The position numbers were made by a program, and so were the translations under genes. From Olsenella_K absiana (GTDB lineage Bacteria; Actinomycetota; Coriobacteriia; Coriobacteriales; Atopobiaceae), in assembly GCF_036408855.1 (NCBI RefSeq), contig NZ_JAZGJQ010000004.1, positions 62,001-126,000 on the forward strand: a stretch of 64,000 nt of DNA, given 5' to 3'. This document shows positions 52,331-60,825 of the stretch, piece by piece. The notes under the pieces are model-generated. The model worked only from the letters and a program-made list of their open reading frames with translations, searched no databases and was not told where the DNA came from. Each line of letters starts with the position of its first letter. The stretch's first letter is position 1.

Positions 52331-53509
52331 CTACGCCGCGCCAAGCTCCTTGAGCGCGAAGGCCACCATGACCTCGATGCCCTTGTGGAACTGGCCCTCG
52401 TCGAGCGCGAAGTGGGCGCTATGCTGCGGCCAGCACCTGCCGTCGACCGGCAGGGGGTTGGAGAGCAGGAAGAACGCGCCGGGCTTCTCCTGCAGGTACC
52501 AGGCGAAGTCCTCGCCGCCCATGACCGGTCTGGTCATGATCAGCGTGTCGTCGGGGTAGAGCTCGCGCGAGACCGCCACGAGCCTCTCGGCGACGGCGCG
52601 GTCGTTCACCACGGGGGGCGGCTGGCGGAAGAACTTGTACTCTATGTCCGCGCGGTACGCCTTCGCGATGCCCTCCGCCACCTCACCGATGCGCCTCTCG
52701 ATGAAGTCGCGGTCCTCGTTGGTGAGGGTACGGGCCGTGCCCTCCATCTCCACCGTGTCGGGGATGATGTTGAAGGCGGAGCCGCCGCGGATCTTGCCGA
52801 CGGAGACGACCGCCGGATTGCGCGGGTCCTTCTCGCGCGAGATGACCTCCTGCAGGCCGCTGACGATGTAGGCGGCGATGGTGATGGGGTCGACGGAGGC
52901 CTGCGGCGTGGAGCCGTGCGCCCCGTGACCGATCACCTTGAGCGTGAACTTGTCCATGGTCGCCATCATGGGACCAAGGGAGAAGACCAGGTCACCCGGC
53001 TTGGCCTCCTCGGAGATGTTGCCCACGTGCAGGCCGGCGATCTCGTCCACGTCGGACATCACGCCGTCCTCGCACAGGACCTTGGAGCCCGTGCCGAGCT
53101 CCTCGGCGGGCTGGAAGACGAGCTTGACCGTGCCCTTGATGTCGCCCTTGTGCGCCTCGAGCACCTTGGCCACGCCGAGCAGCATGGCGGTGTGGGCGTC
53201 GTGGCCGCAGGCGTGCATCCTGCCAGGCACCTTGGAGGCGAACTCAAGGCCCGTCTCCTCCTGCACCGGCAGGGCGTCCATGTCCGCGCGCAGGGCGACG
53301 GTACGGCCGCCCTCGGAGCCACGGATCCAACCTATGACGTAGGAGTGCTCGTCATTGACCTCGTGCGGGATGCCCATCGCGTCGAGCTGCGCCGACACGT
53401 AGGCGAGCGTCCCCTTGAGGTCGAAGCCGATCTCGGGCCTCTCGTGCAGGTGGCGACGCCAGGAGACGACGTCGTCCATGACGGTGGCGACCTCAGCCTT
53501 TACGTCCAT
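52331..53509 (-). CDS. M20 family metallo-amidohydrolase (second copy)
   Basis: A 392-residue amidohydrolase of the HipO/IAL-ILR1 group. Metal ligands and catalytic residues are intact: ACGHDAHTAML, RADMDALPVQEE, PAEELGTGS, and the C-terminal MGGEDFAW. The dimerisation lid has HGAHGSTPQASVDPI. Such enzymes remove N-acyl groups from amino acids or split small amides. It shares well over half its residues with the gene just upstream, so it is a tandem duplicate. GGGGGT precedes ATG 53509; it is the last gene of a four-gene operon. Confidence 0.92.
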   Translation of the reverse strand: MDVKAEVATVMDDVVSWRRHLHERPEIGFDLKGTLAYVSAQLDAMGIPHEVNDEHSYVIGWIRGSEGGRTVALRADMDALPVQEETGLEFASKVPGRMHACGHDAHTAMLLGVAKVLEAHKGDIKGTVKLVFQPAEELGTGSKVLCEDGVMSDVDEIAGLHVGNISEEAKPGDLVFSLGPMMATMDKFTLKVIGHGAHGSTPQASVDPITIAAYIVSGLQEVISREKDPRNPAVVSVGKIRGGSAFNIIPDTVEMEGTARTLTNEDRDFIERRIGEVAEGIAKAYRADIEYKFFRQPPPVVNDRAVAERLVAVSRELYPDDTLIMTRPVMGGEDFAWYLQEKPGAFFLLSNPLPVDGRCWPQHSAHFALDEGQFHKGIEVMVAFALKELGAA

Positions 53510-53519
53510 GTCCGACCCC

Positions 53520-54701
53520 CTAGGCGAGCTCGCTCGCGACGAAGCCCGCGAAGACCGCCATGGGCCTGTCGAGGTGGGTCTCGTCGATCGCGAACTTGGA
53601 GTTGTGGTGCGGCCAGCACTTGCCGTCGATCGGCTTGGGGTTGCAGAAGAAGAAGAACGCGCCGGGCTTCTTCTGCAGGTACCAGGCGAAGTCCTCGCCC
53701 GCCATGCAGAGCTTCTGCATCATGCGGGTGTTGTCCGGATAGAGCTCGTTCGAGACCTCGATGAGCTTCTCCGCCACGCCCTTGTCGTTGACCAGTGGGG
53801 GCGGCTGACGGAAGAACTTGTATACGATGTCGGCGCGGTAGGCCTTGGCGACGCCCTCCGCGACCTCGCCAATGCGCCGCTCGATGAAGTCGCGCATCTC
53901 GTTGGTGAAGACGCGGGTGGTACCGGCCAGCTCGCAGGTGTCCGGGATGATGTTGAAGGCGTCCCCGCCGTGGATCGAGCCGATGGTGATGACGGCGGCG
54001 TCGCGCGGGTCGCACTCGCGCGAGATGATCTCCTGAAGGCTGGTGATGACATATGACGCGATGGTGATCGGGTCGATCGAGGCCTGCGGCGTGGAGCCGT
54101 GGGCACCCTGGCCCTTGATGGTGAGCGTGAACTTGTCCATCGTCGCCATCATGGGGCCGGTCGAGAAGACCAGGTCGCCCGGCTCTGCGCCGTCGCCCAG
54201 GTTGCCGTTGTGCATGCCGACGACCTCGTCCACGTCGTCGAGGACGCCGTCGGCGATGAGCACCGGCGAGCCCGTGCCGAGCTCCTCGGCAGGCTGGAAG
54301 AGCAGCTTGACCGAGCCGTTGAGCTCGCCCTCCATGCCCTTCAGAACCTTGGCCAGGCCGAGCAGGCAGGCGGTGTGCACGTCGTGGCCGCAGGCATGCA
54401 TCTTACCGGGCTCCTTGGAGGCGAACTCCAGGCCCGTCTCCTCCTGCACCGGCAGGGCGTCCATGTCGGCTCGGACGGCGATCGTCTTGCCGGGCTTGCC
54501 GCGGTTGATGTAGGCGACGACGTAGGAGCCCTTCTCGTTGGCCTCGTGCTCTACGCCCAACTCGTCCAGGACCGAGCATACGTAGGCCATCGTGTTCTTG
54601 AGGTCGAAGCCCACCTCGGGATGCTCGTGCAGGTGCCGGCGCCATCCGACGACGTCCTTGAGCGAGTCCTGTGCTGCCGCCTTGATCTTCTCCGCTTCCA
54701 T
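53520..54701 (-). CDS. M20 family metallo-amidohydrolase (first copy)
   Basis: A 393-residue paralogue of the following gene, with ACGHDVHTACL, RADMDALPVQEE, PAEELGTGS and AGEDFAW. Its ATG overlaps the stop of the upstream membrane-protein gene by one base (TAATG), with GGAGG in the end of that gene, so they are translationally coupled. Two similar hydrolases directly behind two membrane proteins suggest import and deacylation of a family of N-acyl compounds. Confidence 0.92.
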   Translation of the reverse strand: MEAEKIKAAAQDSLKDVVGWRRHLHEHPEVGFDLKNTMAYVCSVLDELGVEHEANEKGSYVVAYINRGKPGKTIAVRADMDALPVQEETGLEFASKEPGKMHACGHDVHTACLLGLAKVLKGMEGELNGSVKLLFQPAEELGTGSPVLIADGVLDDVDEVVGMHNGNLGDGAEPGDLVFSTGPMMATMDKFTLTIKGQGAHGSTPQASIDPITIASYVITSLQEIISRECDPRDAAVITIGSIHGGDAFNIIPDTCELAGTTRVFTNEMRDFIERRIGEVAEGVAKAYRADIVYKFFRQPPPLVNDKGVAEKLIEVSNELYPDNTRMMQKLCMAGEDFAWYLQKKPGAFFFFCNPKPIDGKCWPHHNSKFAIDETHLDRPMAVFAGFVASELA

Positions 54702-55429
54702 TACGCTGCCTCCTCCTTAGGTCCCTCTTCCTTCGACTTGCGGTTGTCGACGAGCATGGCGAACGCGACCGTGCCGAAGACCATCAGCGGCACCGTCACG
54801 TAGGTCGCGATGTTGAAGACGCCCATCGCCAGGAACCCGAGAAGGGCGGCGAAGCAGGCGTACTTGAGGTTCTTGGCGGCCTGCATGCCGAACATCGCGC
54901 CGAAGATGGCGGGCGAGACGTAGGAGAGCGCCTCGATGATGATCGGCGGCAGGATCGACATGATGAACGCGCCGGCGAGGGCGGCCAGGGTGGTGAGGGC
55001 GAGGTTGGTGATGATCGAGCCGGCGATGCCGAGCGTGGAGACGAGCTCCGCCTTGCGGGTGCCGGGCTCGGTCTTGAGGACCTGCTGGGTCATGAGGGCG
55101 CACGGGATGCGCACGTTGCCGATGTTGCCGGACAGGCAGACCATGTAGACACCCGAGAGGCCGACGATCGGGTAGTACGAGATCGGCTCGATGAAGGCGA
55201 ACACCAGGTAAATCGAGGCGATCAGGCCCCAGCCGGTCAGGATGTCGCCGATCTGCGGCAGGTAGCCGAAGACGAGCCACACCACGACGGCGGGGACGAA
55301 GCAGAAGAGGACGGCGAGGAGGTTGGTCACTCGGCCGTAGCGGATGATGGGCTTGGTGTAGGCCTCCGCGAAGGCCTCGTCAGCCGCGGCGTCAGTCGTC
55401 GTCGCGGTGGTTACGCTCGTGTCTGCCAT
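54701..55429 (-). CDS. Small polytopic membrane protein, probable partner of DUF5058 protein
   Basis: A 242-residue membrane protein with six or so spans (for example LLAVLFCFVPAVVVWLVFG near 40 and GIAGSIITNLALTTLAALAGAFIMS near 135) and polar ends. I do not recognise a named family. It starts six bases after the DUF5058 gene and is coupled to the first M20 gene, so it is most likely the second subunit of a transporter. GGGAG precedes ATG 55429. Confidence 0.8.
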   Translation of the reverse strand: MADTSVTTATTTDAAADEAFAEAYTKPIIRYGRVTNLLAVLFCFVPAVVVWLVFGYLPQIGDILTGWGLIASIYLVFAFIEPISYYPIVGLSGVYMVCLSGNIGNVRIPCALMTQQVLKTEPGTRKAELVSTLGIAGSIITNLALTTLAALAGAFIMSILPPIIIEALSYVSPAIFGAMFGMQAAKNLKYACFAALLGFLAMGVFNIATYVTVPLMVFGTVAFAMLVDNRKSKEEGPKEEAA

Positions 55430-55435
55430 GTTTCG

Positions 55436-56161
55436 TCACGCTCCCATCACGAGGTGCTTGAAGATGACGGCCACCGCCATGCCGGCGGCCATCGCGATGC
55501 CGAGGGTCCACTCGCCGAGCCTGGGATGCTTCTTTGCGACGCGCTCCAGGACGACCATCAGCACGAAGCTGCTGATGGTGGAGGCGAGAACCTCGTTCTT
55601 GGCCGGCGCGAGGCCGATGATGACCTGGTTGATGCACATGTAGCCGAAGGCGCCGCACGTGGCCGCCACGGTGAAGATGCCGAGGGTCTTCTTGTTGTGA
55701 CCCATGACCTTCTTGGATATCTTGTCCAGCTTGTCGGCGAGGAGGCCGGAGGTGAGCAGCCACGCGTTGCCGTTGAGCGCCATGACCCAGCAGGCGTTGG
55801 CGAAGTTAATCGCGCCGTAGTCGGGGCTCGAGAGCTCGAGGCCCTGGGCCTTGGCGGCCATGGTCGCGGCGGCGAGCTCGGTCGGCGCGGCGCCGATGAT
55901 GGAGAGGCGCTGCCAGGCGAGGGGCGCGCCGATGACGGCCATGAGGCCGAGCATCACCGCGAAGACGCCGAGGGACGGGCCGATGGCGGAGCGCATGCCG
56001 ACCTTGAAGGCCTTGTTGGCCTCCTCGGCGCTGAGCCCGACCAGCGGGCCCGCGGCCTTCGTCTTCTTGGCGAAGATGTACGCCTGGTAGATCTCGAGCA
56101 GCGCGACCGGTATGACCGCCAGCCATATCGCCCACGAGTTTGCGATGAGCTTGTAGTCCAC
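55436..56161 (-). CDS. DUF5058 family membrane protein
   Basis: A 241-residue protein with six hydrophobic segments. The pattern YKLIANSWAIW at the start, MRSAIGPSLGVFAVMLGLM and GAPLAWQRLSIIGAAPTEL matches DUF5058 as I recall it, a family found near peptidase or amidohydrolase genes. The start is GTG 56161 (AGGGGGAG upstream); a GTG at 56179 is a less likely alternative. It opens an operon with a second membrane protein and two M20 hydrolases. Transport is inferred. Confidence 0.8.
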   Translation of the reverse strand: MDYKLIANSWAIWLAVIPVALLEIYQAYIFAKKTKAAGPLVGLSAEEANKAFKVGMRSAIGPSLGVFAVMLGLMAVIGAPLAWQRLSIIGAAPTELAAATMAAKAQGLELSSPDYGAINFANACWVMALNGNAWLLTSGLLADKLDKISKKVMGHNKKTLGIFTVAATCGAFGYMCINQVIIGLAPAKNEVLASTISSFVLMVVLERVAKKHPRLGEWTLGIAMAAGMAVAVIFKHLVMGA

Positions 56162-56335
56162 GACTCCCCCTAACCTCACTCCAACAGAAAGAAATCATTG
56201 CGTGCAAGGCATACTCAGCGTGCGGGCCCCCTCTCACTCGCACCGGCGGCGGCCCTCCGTCGTCGGACGAAGCTCCAAGGCGCTCGCTCCCGGGTAGAAG
56301 GCCTCCTCGGGGCCTTCGTCCGGCGGCCGGGCACC

Positions 56336-56344
56336 GAGAAGGAC
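56336..56344. repeat. GAGAAGGAC motif, intergenic copy
   Basis: One of four copies outside genes, between the operon start and its promoter region. Confidence 0.6.
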
Positions 56345-56404
56345 CTCGGCTCCCGCGTGCGCCTTGCCCCTGAAATTAGAACGTCTGGGGTAGGAATTAC
56401 CGTT

Positions 56405-56432
56405 ATATTAGGCAAGCGGTTAGTAAAAGCAA
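56405..56432 (-). promoter_or_regulatory. Candidate promoter of the DUF5058-M20 operon
   Basis: On the minus strand TTGCTT (56432-56427) and TAATAT (56410-56405) are separated by 16 bases, about 245 bases before the first start codon. Confidence 0.5.
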
Positions 56433-56447
56433 CCCATAGGTTTGAGG

Positions 56448-56495
56448 TAATGCAAATTGGAATAATCCCGAAATTTGCCCTTAATAATGCAAATT
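56448..56495. repeat. Direct repeats TAATGCAAATT
   Basis: The 11-mer occurs at 56448-56458 and 56485-56495, 37 bases apart, just upstream of the candidate promoter. The phasing (about 3.5 helix turns) and position suggest binding sites for an activator or repressor. Confidence 0.55.
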
Positions 56496-56582
56496 TTTGG
56501 AATTGTTGTTATTTCACATGCACAACTGGACGCGGCCGTGCGGCCGTGTCTCGGAAGTACGGCAGATTGTGCTCCGCGGCGT

Positions 56583-57518
56583 CTAGCCCGCGGAGAGCCG
56601 CTCGGTAGCGGCGCGTGCCTCCTCGCGGAGGGCGAGCGTGCCTCCCTGCTCGACGACGTAGGAGAAGTCCGCGGACGCCGCGGCGGCGTCGCCAGACGCC
56701 TCGCGCACGCGGGCGCGGTCGAAGACGTAGCAGACGTGGCGCAGCCTCGTGCCTGCGCAGGAGGCGAGCTCGCGAAGGGGCACCTCGCAGGCGGCGGGGT
56801 CGCCGTCAGCGAGGGCGAGCTCGAGCTCGCCCTCGGCCTCGAGTGCCGCCGCGGCGACGCGGAGCGGGTCGGTCGGTCTCAGGCGTCCGTCGACCTCACG
56901 GGCCTTAGCCAGCGCGGAGGCGAGGCCCTCGCGGTCGCCGGAGCGGGCTGCTGCCGTGAGGCGGATCGATGCGGCGTTGAGCTCACGCGCGACGGTGGCG
57001 GCGCGGGTGCGGCGGGTGCGCGCTGCGGCGCGCGCGCCGGTGCCGGAGTCGAGCGAACGCGCGACGTCGAGCGCGGCGGGGGCGTCGCCAGTGAGGGCGA
57101 GGCAGGTCCCGTACCACACCAGAAGGTCGTCCGCGGCTCCGCGGTCCTTCTCGCCCAGGGCGTCGAGGATGCGCAGGAGCTTGGCAGGGTCGCAGTCGGC
57201 CGAGGCGACCTGGGTCAGCGCCGACCACTGCCGGGAGACGGCGCCGCGCTCGCTCGCGAGGGCCGCGCCACTCGCGAGCAGGAAGGACGCGACCGCGACG
57301 GGCGCAACCGAGGCACCACCCCAGACGACTGCCAGGGCGGTAATGGCGAGCATCGCGCCGATGCCGCCGACGGTGCGGTTGCGTATGTGCCTGAGCTTGG
57401 AACGGTGGTCGGAGGCGACCTGATCGGGTGCGAGGTCCCGGTAGGGTGAGGGCGCGAACTCTCGCGCCCGCGCTGGGGCGCCCTCGACCGCCTCGTCCTG
57501 CCTCTCGGCGCACTCCAT
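56583..57518 (-). CDS. Membrane protein with helical-repeat cytoplasmic domain, unknown function
   Basis: A 311-residue protein with two close membrane segments (about 49-85) and a C-terminal half of amphipathic Ala/Leu/Arg helices that look like TPR or similar repeats. I recognise no family. It lies between the M20 operon promoter and a divergent TetR gene. Codon 125-128 reads GEKD, coded by the 9-mer GAGAAGGAC. Confidence 0.7.
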   Translation of the reverse strand: MECAERQDEAVEGAPARAREFAPSPYRDLAPDQVASDHRSKLRHIRNRTVGGIGAMLAITALAVVWGGASVAPVAVASFLLASGAALASERGAVSRQWSALTQVASADCDPAKLLRILDALGEKDRGAADDLLVWYGTCLALTGDAPAALDVARSLDSGTGARAAARTRRTRAATVARELNAASIRLTAAARSGDREGLASALAKAREVDGRLRPTDPLRVAAAALEAEGELELALADGDPAACEVPLRELASCAGTRLRHVCYVFDRARVREASGDAAAASADFSYVVEQGGTLALREEARAATERLSAG

Positions 57519-57732
57519 GGCTCCCCCTCCCCCGGCGCCCGGCCCTTCCCGCCGCGCGCCGTCGGTATGTGGACGCCATGGTACGCCCGGAACCCATAGC
57601 TGTCACGATATGACGGGCGGGAGGTCGCCCGCGCGGGGGCGGCGGGCCGCCCCGGGAGGCGCGCCCATCGGACGGCTCGGGTCCACCGGCATGACAGGCC
57701 ATAATTTCTGGTAGAGTCATCGGCCGCGAAAA

Positions 57733-57785
57733 TTGGTGATTCTCTCAAGAATGTATATGATGGAGGGGTTTCTGAGCGTTTCAGA
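57733..57785 (+). promoter_or_regulatory. Promoter and two dyads before the TetR gene
   Basis: TTGGTG (57733-57738), 17 bases, TATGAT (57756-57761) form a good promoter. The spacer contains the inverted repeat ATTCT-CTCA-AGAAT (57739-57752), and TCTGA-GCGTT-TCAGA (57771-57785) follows the start site. Both are plausible operators for autorepression. Confidence 0.65.
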
Positions 57786-57808
57786 GAGTGTTGGAGATGC
57801 GGAGGCAC

Positions 57809-58474
57809 ATGGGACGCAACAAGTACACCGAGGAGCAGCGCAACGAGATCATCACCACGTTCCTCGACGCCACCAGAGGGATCATCGACGCGGAGGGCGT
57901 GAGCGGCGTCTCCATCCGCAAGGTCGCCGCCAACGCCGGCTACAACAGCGCGACGTTGTACCTCTACTTCAAGGACGTTGACACGCTCATCACCCTCGCC
58001 TCCATCGGCTACCTCGAGGACTACTGCCGGATGCTCGCCAACTCCAGCATCCAGGTCGCGGACCCCGTCGACGCCTACCTCTACTCGTGGAGGCTGTTCT
58101 CGCGCCACGCGAGCGTGCGGCCCGACGTCTACCACCACCTGTTCTTCGAGGAGCACAGCACGCCGCTGGACGAGTCGGTCTCCTTCTACTACAGCATCTA
58201 CCCCGAGCAGCTCGCCAACATCTCCGACACGGTGCTGGAGATGCTGAGCAGGGGCAAGTTCGAGGAGAGGAACGCCGCGATGCTCGAGCCCCTGGTCAAG
58301 AAGGGACTCATCAAGGAGGAGAACCTCGAGCTCGTGAACGCGCTCACCATCTCCTACTTCCAGGTCCTCCTCGAGCGCCTCATGAAGAGCGACGAGTACT
58401 CGATGTCGGATGACTCCATCTCCGCCAGGATGGAGGAGGCCAACCGCTTCCTGCTGCAGCTGGGCGCGAAGTAG
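57809..58474 (+). CDS. TetR/AcrR family transcriptional regulator
   Basis: A 221-residue regulator. The N-terminal HTH reads TEEQRNEIITTFLDAT...GVSGVSIRKVAANAGYNSATLYLYFKD, the standard TetR form; the C-terminal helical domain has two family-typical aromatic stretches. I took ATG 57809 with GGAGG just before it (spacing only three); ATG 57797 or GTG 57788 would add four or seven residues. A promoter with two dyads upstream suggests autoregulation. No obvious target gene is adjacent, apart from the divergent membrane protein. Confidence 0.88.
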   Translation: MGRNKYTEEQRNEIITTFLDATRGIIDAEGVSGVSIRKVAANAGYNSATLYLYFKDVDTLITLASIGYLEDYCRMLANSSIQVADPVDAYLYSWRLFSRHASVRPDVYHHLFFEEHSTPLDESVSFYYSIYPEQLANISDTVLEMLSRGKFEERNAAMLEPLVKKGLIKEENLELVNALTISYFQVLLERLMKSDEYSMSDDSISARMEEANRFLLQLGAK

Positions 58475-58531
58475 GCTGCCAGAGGGGTTCCCGCCCTCGC
58501 GCCGCAGCCGGGAGGTCCACTGGAAGATTGC

Positions 58532-58572
58532 GAGCCCCGCCGTCCCCGGACAAGACAGGGACGGCGGGGCTC
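58532..58572. terminator. Bidirectional terminator between TetR and Cys-cluster genes
   Basis: A 15-bp perfect stem (GAGCCCCGCCGTCCC and complement) with an 11-base loop between two convergent genes. Confidence 0.85.
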
Positions 58573-58643
58573 TCGACGTTCGGAGCGGTGCCCTGGGTCG
58601 GAACCGGATGCCTGGGGCCAGGTCCGGGCAGCTTGCCGCGAGC

Positions 58644-59021
58644 CTACAGGTAGACGTCGGCCTCCTCGCGGCCGAACTTGTGCAGGAGCTCGTGGCAGGG
58701 CCTGCAGGCGGCGCAGTCGCAGAACTTGGCGCCGGCGGCCTTGCGCTTCTCGGCGTGCTCGAGCATCTGCCTGGCGACCTCCTCGCCGAAGAACTGCTTG
58801 CCCGTGTCGGAGCCCACGAAGCCGATGAGGTTGTCGATGGTGGTCTGGTGCGCGCTGATGGCGTCGAGCAGGGCGTCGGTCGCGGCCTCGACGTCCGCCC
58901 CCTCAACGGCGACGGCGTCCTTCCAGGCCTGCGCCGCCCGCTTGGTGGCCTCAGACGCGGAGGGCGCGGCGAGCATCTCGTCCACCTTGGCGCTCGTGTA
59001 GTCGAACAGCTGCTTCTCCAT
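58644..59021 (-). CDS. Small protein with C-terminal cysteine cluster
   Basis: A 125-residue mostly helical, acidic protein. Near the end, KFCDCAACRPCHELL carries four cysteines spaced C-x-C-x2-C-x2-C, suitable for a metal or Fe-S site. Similar short proteins occur in anaerobic Firmicutes, sometimes labelled Hsp90-like, a name the sequence does not support. AAGGGAA precedes ATG 59021. Function unknown. Confidence 0.75.
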   Translation of the reverse strand: MEKQLFDYTSAKVDEMLAAPSASEATKRAAQAWKDAVAVEGADVEAATDALLDAISAHQTTIDNLIGFVGSDTGKQFFGEEVARQMLEHAEKRKAAGAKFCDCAACRPCHELLHKFGREEADVYL

Positions 59022-59467
59022 GTGCGTTCCCTTCTCCTACGGGGCGACGGCGCCCCAGCCATCCTTCTCCTTCGGGGGCAAGCGCCCCCTGCCGACCCTC
59101 CCAGTATCGGCGCTTCGGCGGCAGGGTGCCAGTAGGCACGTTGTGGTCACCTTCGGGCGTGGGCGCACGGCTCGCAGGCGGCCGGCGGGATGCGGGCTGG
59201 AAGCTGGCTCGCCGCTGGCGGGAGGCGCGCTCGGTGCGAGGCGTCGTGCGAGACTGCGAGGAAGCCGGGCTCTCCACCACGGTCCACGGGGAGTGACGTG
59301 CGATGATGGTGCAAGGTAGAAGCCACCCGGCCGCCATCGGGCCGCCAGGGAACGCCGAGGCCGCCGCCAGCCGGCGGCAGCAGCCACGTCAATCAGCCGC
59401 CAGCCGGCGGCAGCAGCCACGTCAATCAGCCGCCAGGAGGCGGCAAGCGGATAGGGAGGATACGGAC
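59022..59467. other. Intergenic region upstream of the transaldolase gene
   Basis: 446 bases between divergent genes. The part next to the transaldolase gene has a 33-bp tandem repeat. The rest is GC-rich with small hairpins and no gene I can support. Confidence 0.5.
59363..59450. repeat. 33-bp tandem repeat in the transaldolase leader
   Basis: Two identical 33-base copies (59363-59395 and 59396-59428) start GCCGCCAGCCGGCGGC and end CACGTCAATCA; a partial third follows to about 59450. Each copy begins with a self-complementary GCCG/CGGC segment, so the leader RNA would form a series of hairpins just before the ribosome site. Confidence 0.8.
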
Positions 59468-60130
59468 ATGGAGTTCATTCTCGACACGGCGGACGCAGAG
59501 GCGGTCAGGGACCTCTCCGAGGTCATGACCATCGCGGGCGTCACCACCAACCCCACCATCATCACTAGGAGCGGCAAGACCCCCGAGCAGGTATTCTCCG
59601 AGATGGACGCGGTCCTCGCCCCGGAGCAGAAGCTCTTCATGCAGACGGTCGCGACCGACTACGAGGGAATCCTCGCCGACGCGCGGAAGATCTGCTCGCT
59701 GCGCGAGAACATGTACGTGAAGATCCCCGTCACCCACGACGGGATGCGCGCGATCAAGCAGGCCAAGCGAGAGGGCCTCGGCGTGCTCGCCACTGCGATC
59801 TACTCGCCCGACCAGGCGTTCTTTGCCGCGATGAACGGCGCGGACTACCTCGCCCCCTACGTCAACCGCATGTGCAACTACGGCGACGGCGTGCAGTGGG
59901 TCCGCGAGCTGCATACGATGCTCGAGCTCAACCAGCTCCCCAGCAAGATCTGCGCCGCCTCGTTCAAGAACGGCAACCAGGTGCACGAGCTGATGCTCGC
60001 CGGCGTCGGCGCCGTCACCGTCGCCCCCGATGTGGTGCGCGCGATGCTCGACCACCCCGGGACCAAGGTCGCGGTCGAGGAGTTCACCTCCGCCTGGGAG
60101 GCCGCCTTCGGCCGGCGCACCTTCGCGTAG
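59468..60130 (+). CDS. Transaldolase / fructose-6-phosphate aldolase-like (TalC/FSA type)
   Basis: A 220-residue barrel of the short transaldolase family. Start EFILDTADAEAVRDL, GVTTNPTIITRSGK, Schiff-base Lys85 in YVKIPVT, and ATAIYSPDQAFFAAMNGADYLAPYVNR are all typical. It may be a true transaldolase or a fructose-6-phosphate aldolase; the sequence alone does not decide. ATG 59468 follows AGGGAGGA. The leader contains tandem hairpin repeats. Confidence 0.9.
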   Translation: MEFILDTADAEAVRDLSEVMTIAGVTTNPTIITRSGKTPEQVFSEMDAVLAPEQKLFMQTVATDYEGILADARKICSLRENMYVKIPVTHDGMRAIKQAKREGLGVLATAIYSPDQAFFAAMNGADYLAPYVNRMCNYGDGVQWVRELHTMLELNQLPSKICAASFKNGNQVHELMLAGVGAVTVAPDVVRAMLDHPGTKVAVEEFTSAWEAAFGRRTFA

Positions 60131-60171
60131 GCTGCACACGGGTGCACGCCGCGCCGACGGCGCCGGGCGCG

Positions 60172-60825
60172 TCAGTGGCGCTTCCAGCTGAAGAAGCGGT
60201 CGTTGTCCGGGTCGAACGGCTCGTCCAGCTCGTCGATGTAGTCGCCGAGGGCCTTGGCGCGGTTCTTGACGTCGACGGAGGTCGAGAAGACGCTGATGCC
60301 GCTGACGATCAGCGAGAACGCGAGGACGTACATGAGCATGAGGGTGCCCATACCCGGGGCCATCAAGAGCAGGATGCCAGCGACGAGGTCGAGGACGCCG
60401 CCGACGACCGCCCAGCCGGAGCTGCCTCCCATGCGGCGGACGACGCCGGCGGACGACAGCAGGTTGATGCCCGCGAACAGCAGCTCGAGGGCGAGCATCA
60501 GGCCGATCATCACGACGAAGACGTCGTAGGTGAAGGCCGGTGAGTTCATCGCGGCCAGCGCGAGCAGGATGCCGCAGACGACGTCCATGACGCCCGTCGC
60601 CAGCGAGTAGCCAGGACGTAGCCAGTAGGGCATCTGCCCGTAGGTCGCGATCCGATAGGTGCCGCCGACGAGGAGCCCCGCGATCATCAGCCAGACGAGG
60701 GTGACGAGCGACGCCTGAGGGTTGACCGTTATCAGCACGCCCAGCACCACCATCAGGACCGAAGCGACGATGCCACCCCTGTACACGCGCTTCGCGACGT
60801 CCTGTGTCCTGTCCTTCCAGTCCAT
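60172..60825 (-). CDS. HdeD/DUF308 family membrane protein
   Basis: A 217-residue protein with six spans arranged as repeated hairpins and a polar C-terminus (DEPFDPDNDRFFSW). The repeat VVLGVLITVNPQAS...LVWLMIAGLLVGGTYRI is typical of HdeD-like proteins, linked to acid-stress tolerance in enterobacteria. GGAGGAG precedes ATG 60825. Role here unproven. Confidence 0.85.
   Translation of the reverse strand: MDWKDRTQDVAKRVYRGGIVASVLMVVLGVLITVNPQASLVTLVWLMIAGLLVGGTYRIATYGQMPYWLRPGYSLATGVMDVVCGILLALAAMNSPAFTYDVFVVMIGLMLALELLFAGINLLSSAGVVRRMGGSSGWAVVGGVLDLVAGILLLMAPGMGTLMLMYVLAFSLIVSGISVFSTSVDVKNRAKALGDYIDELDEPFDPDNDRFFSWKRH

Larger units (their letters stand above)
56162..56582. other. AT-rich regulatory region upstream of the DUF5058-M20 operon
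   Basis: 420 bases with no gene. The part from 56375 to 56520 is strikingly AT-rich for this genome and contains a candidate promoter and direct repeats (separate entries). Confidence 0.6.

Noticed and set aside
59363..59450. CRISPR-like repeat array
   Set aside because: The 33-base copies are head to tail with no spacers, and no cas gene is nearby.
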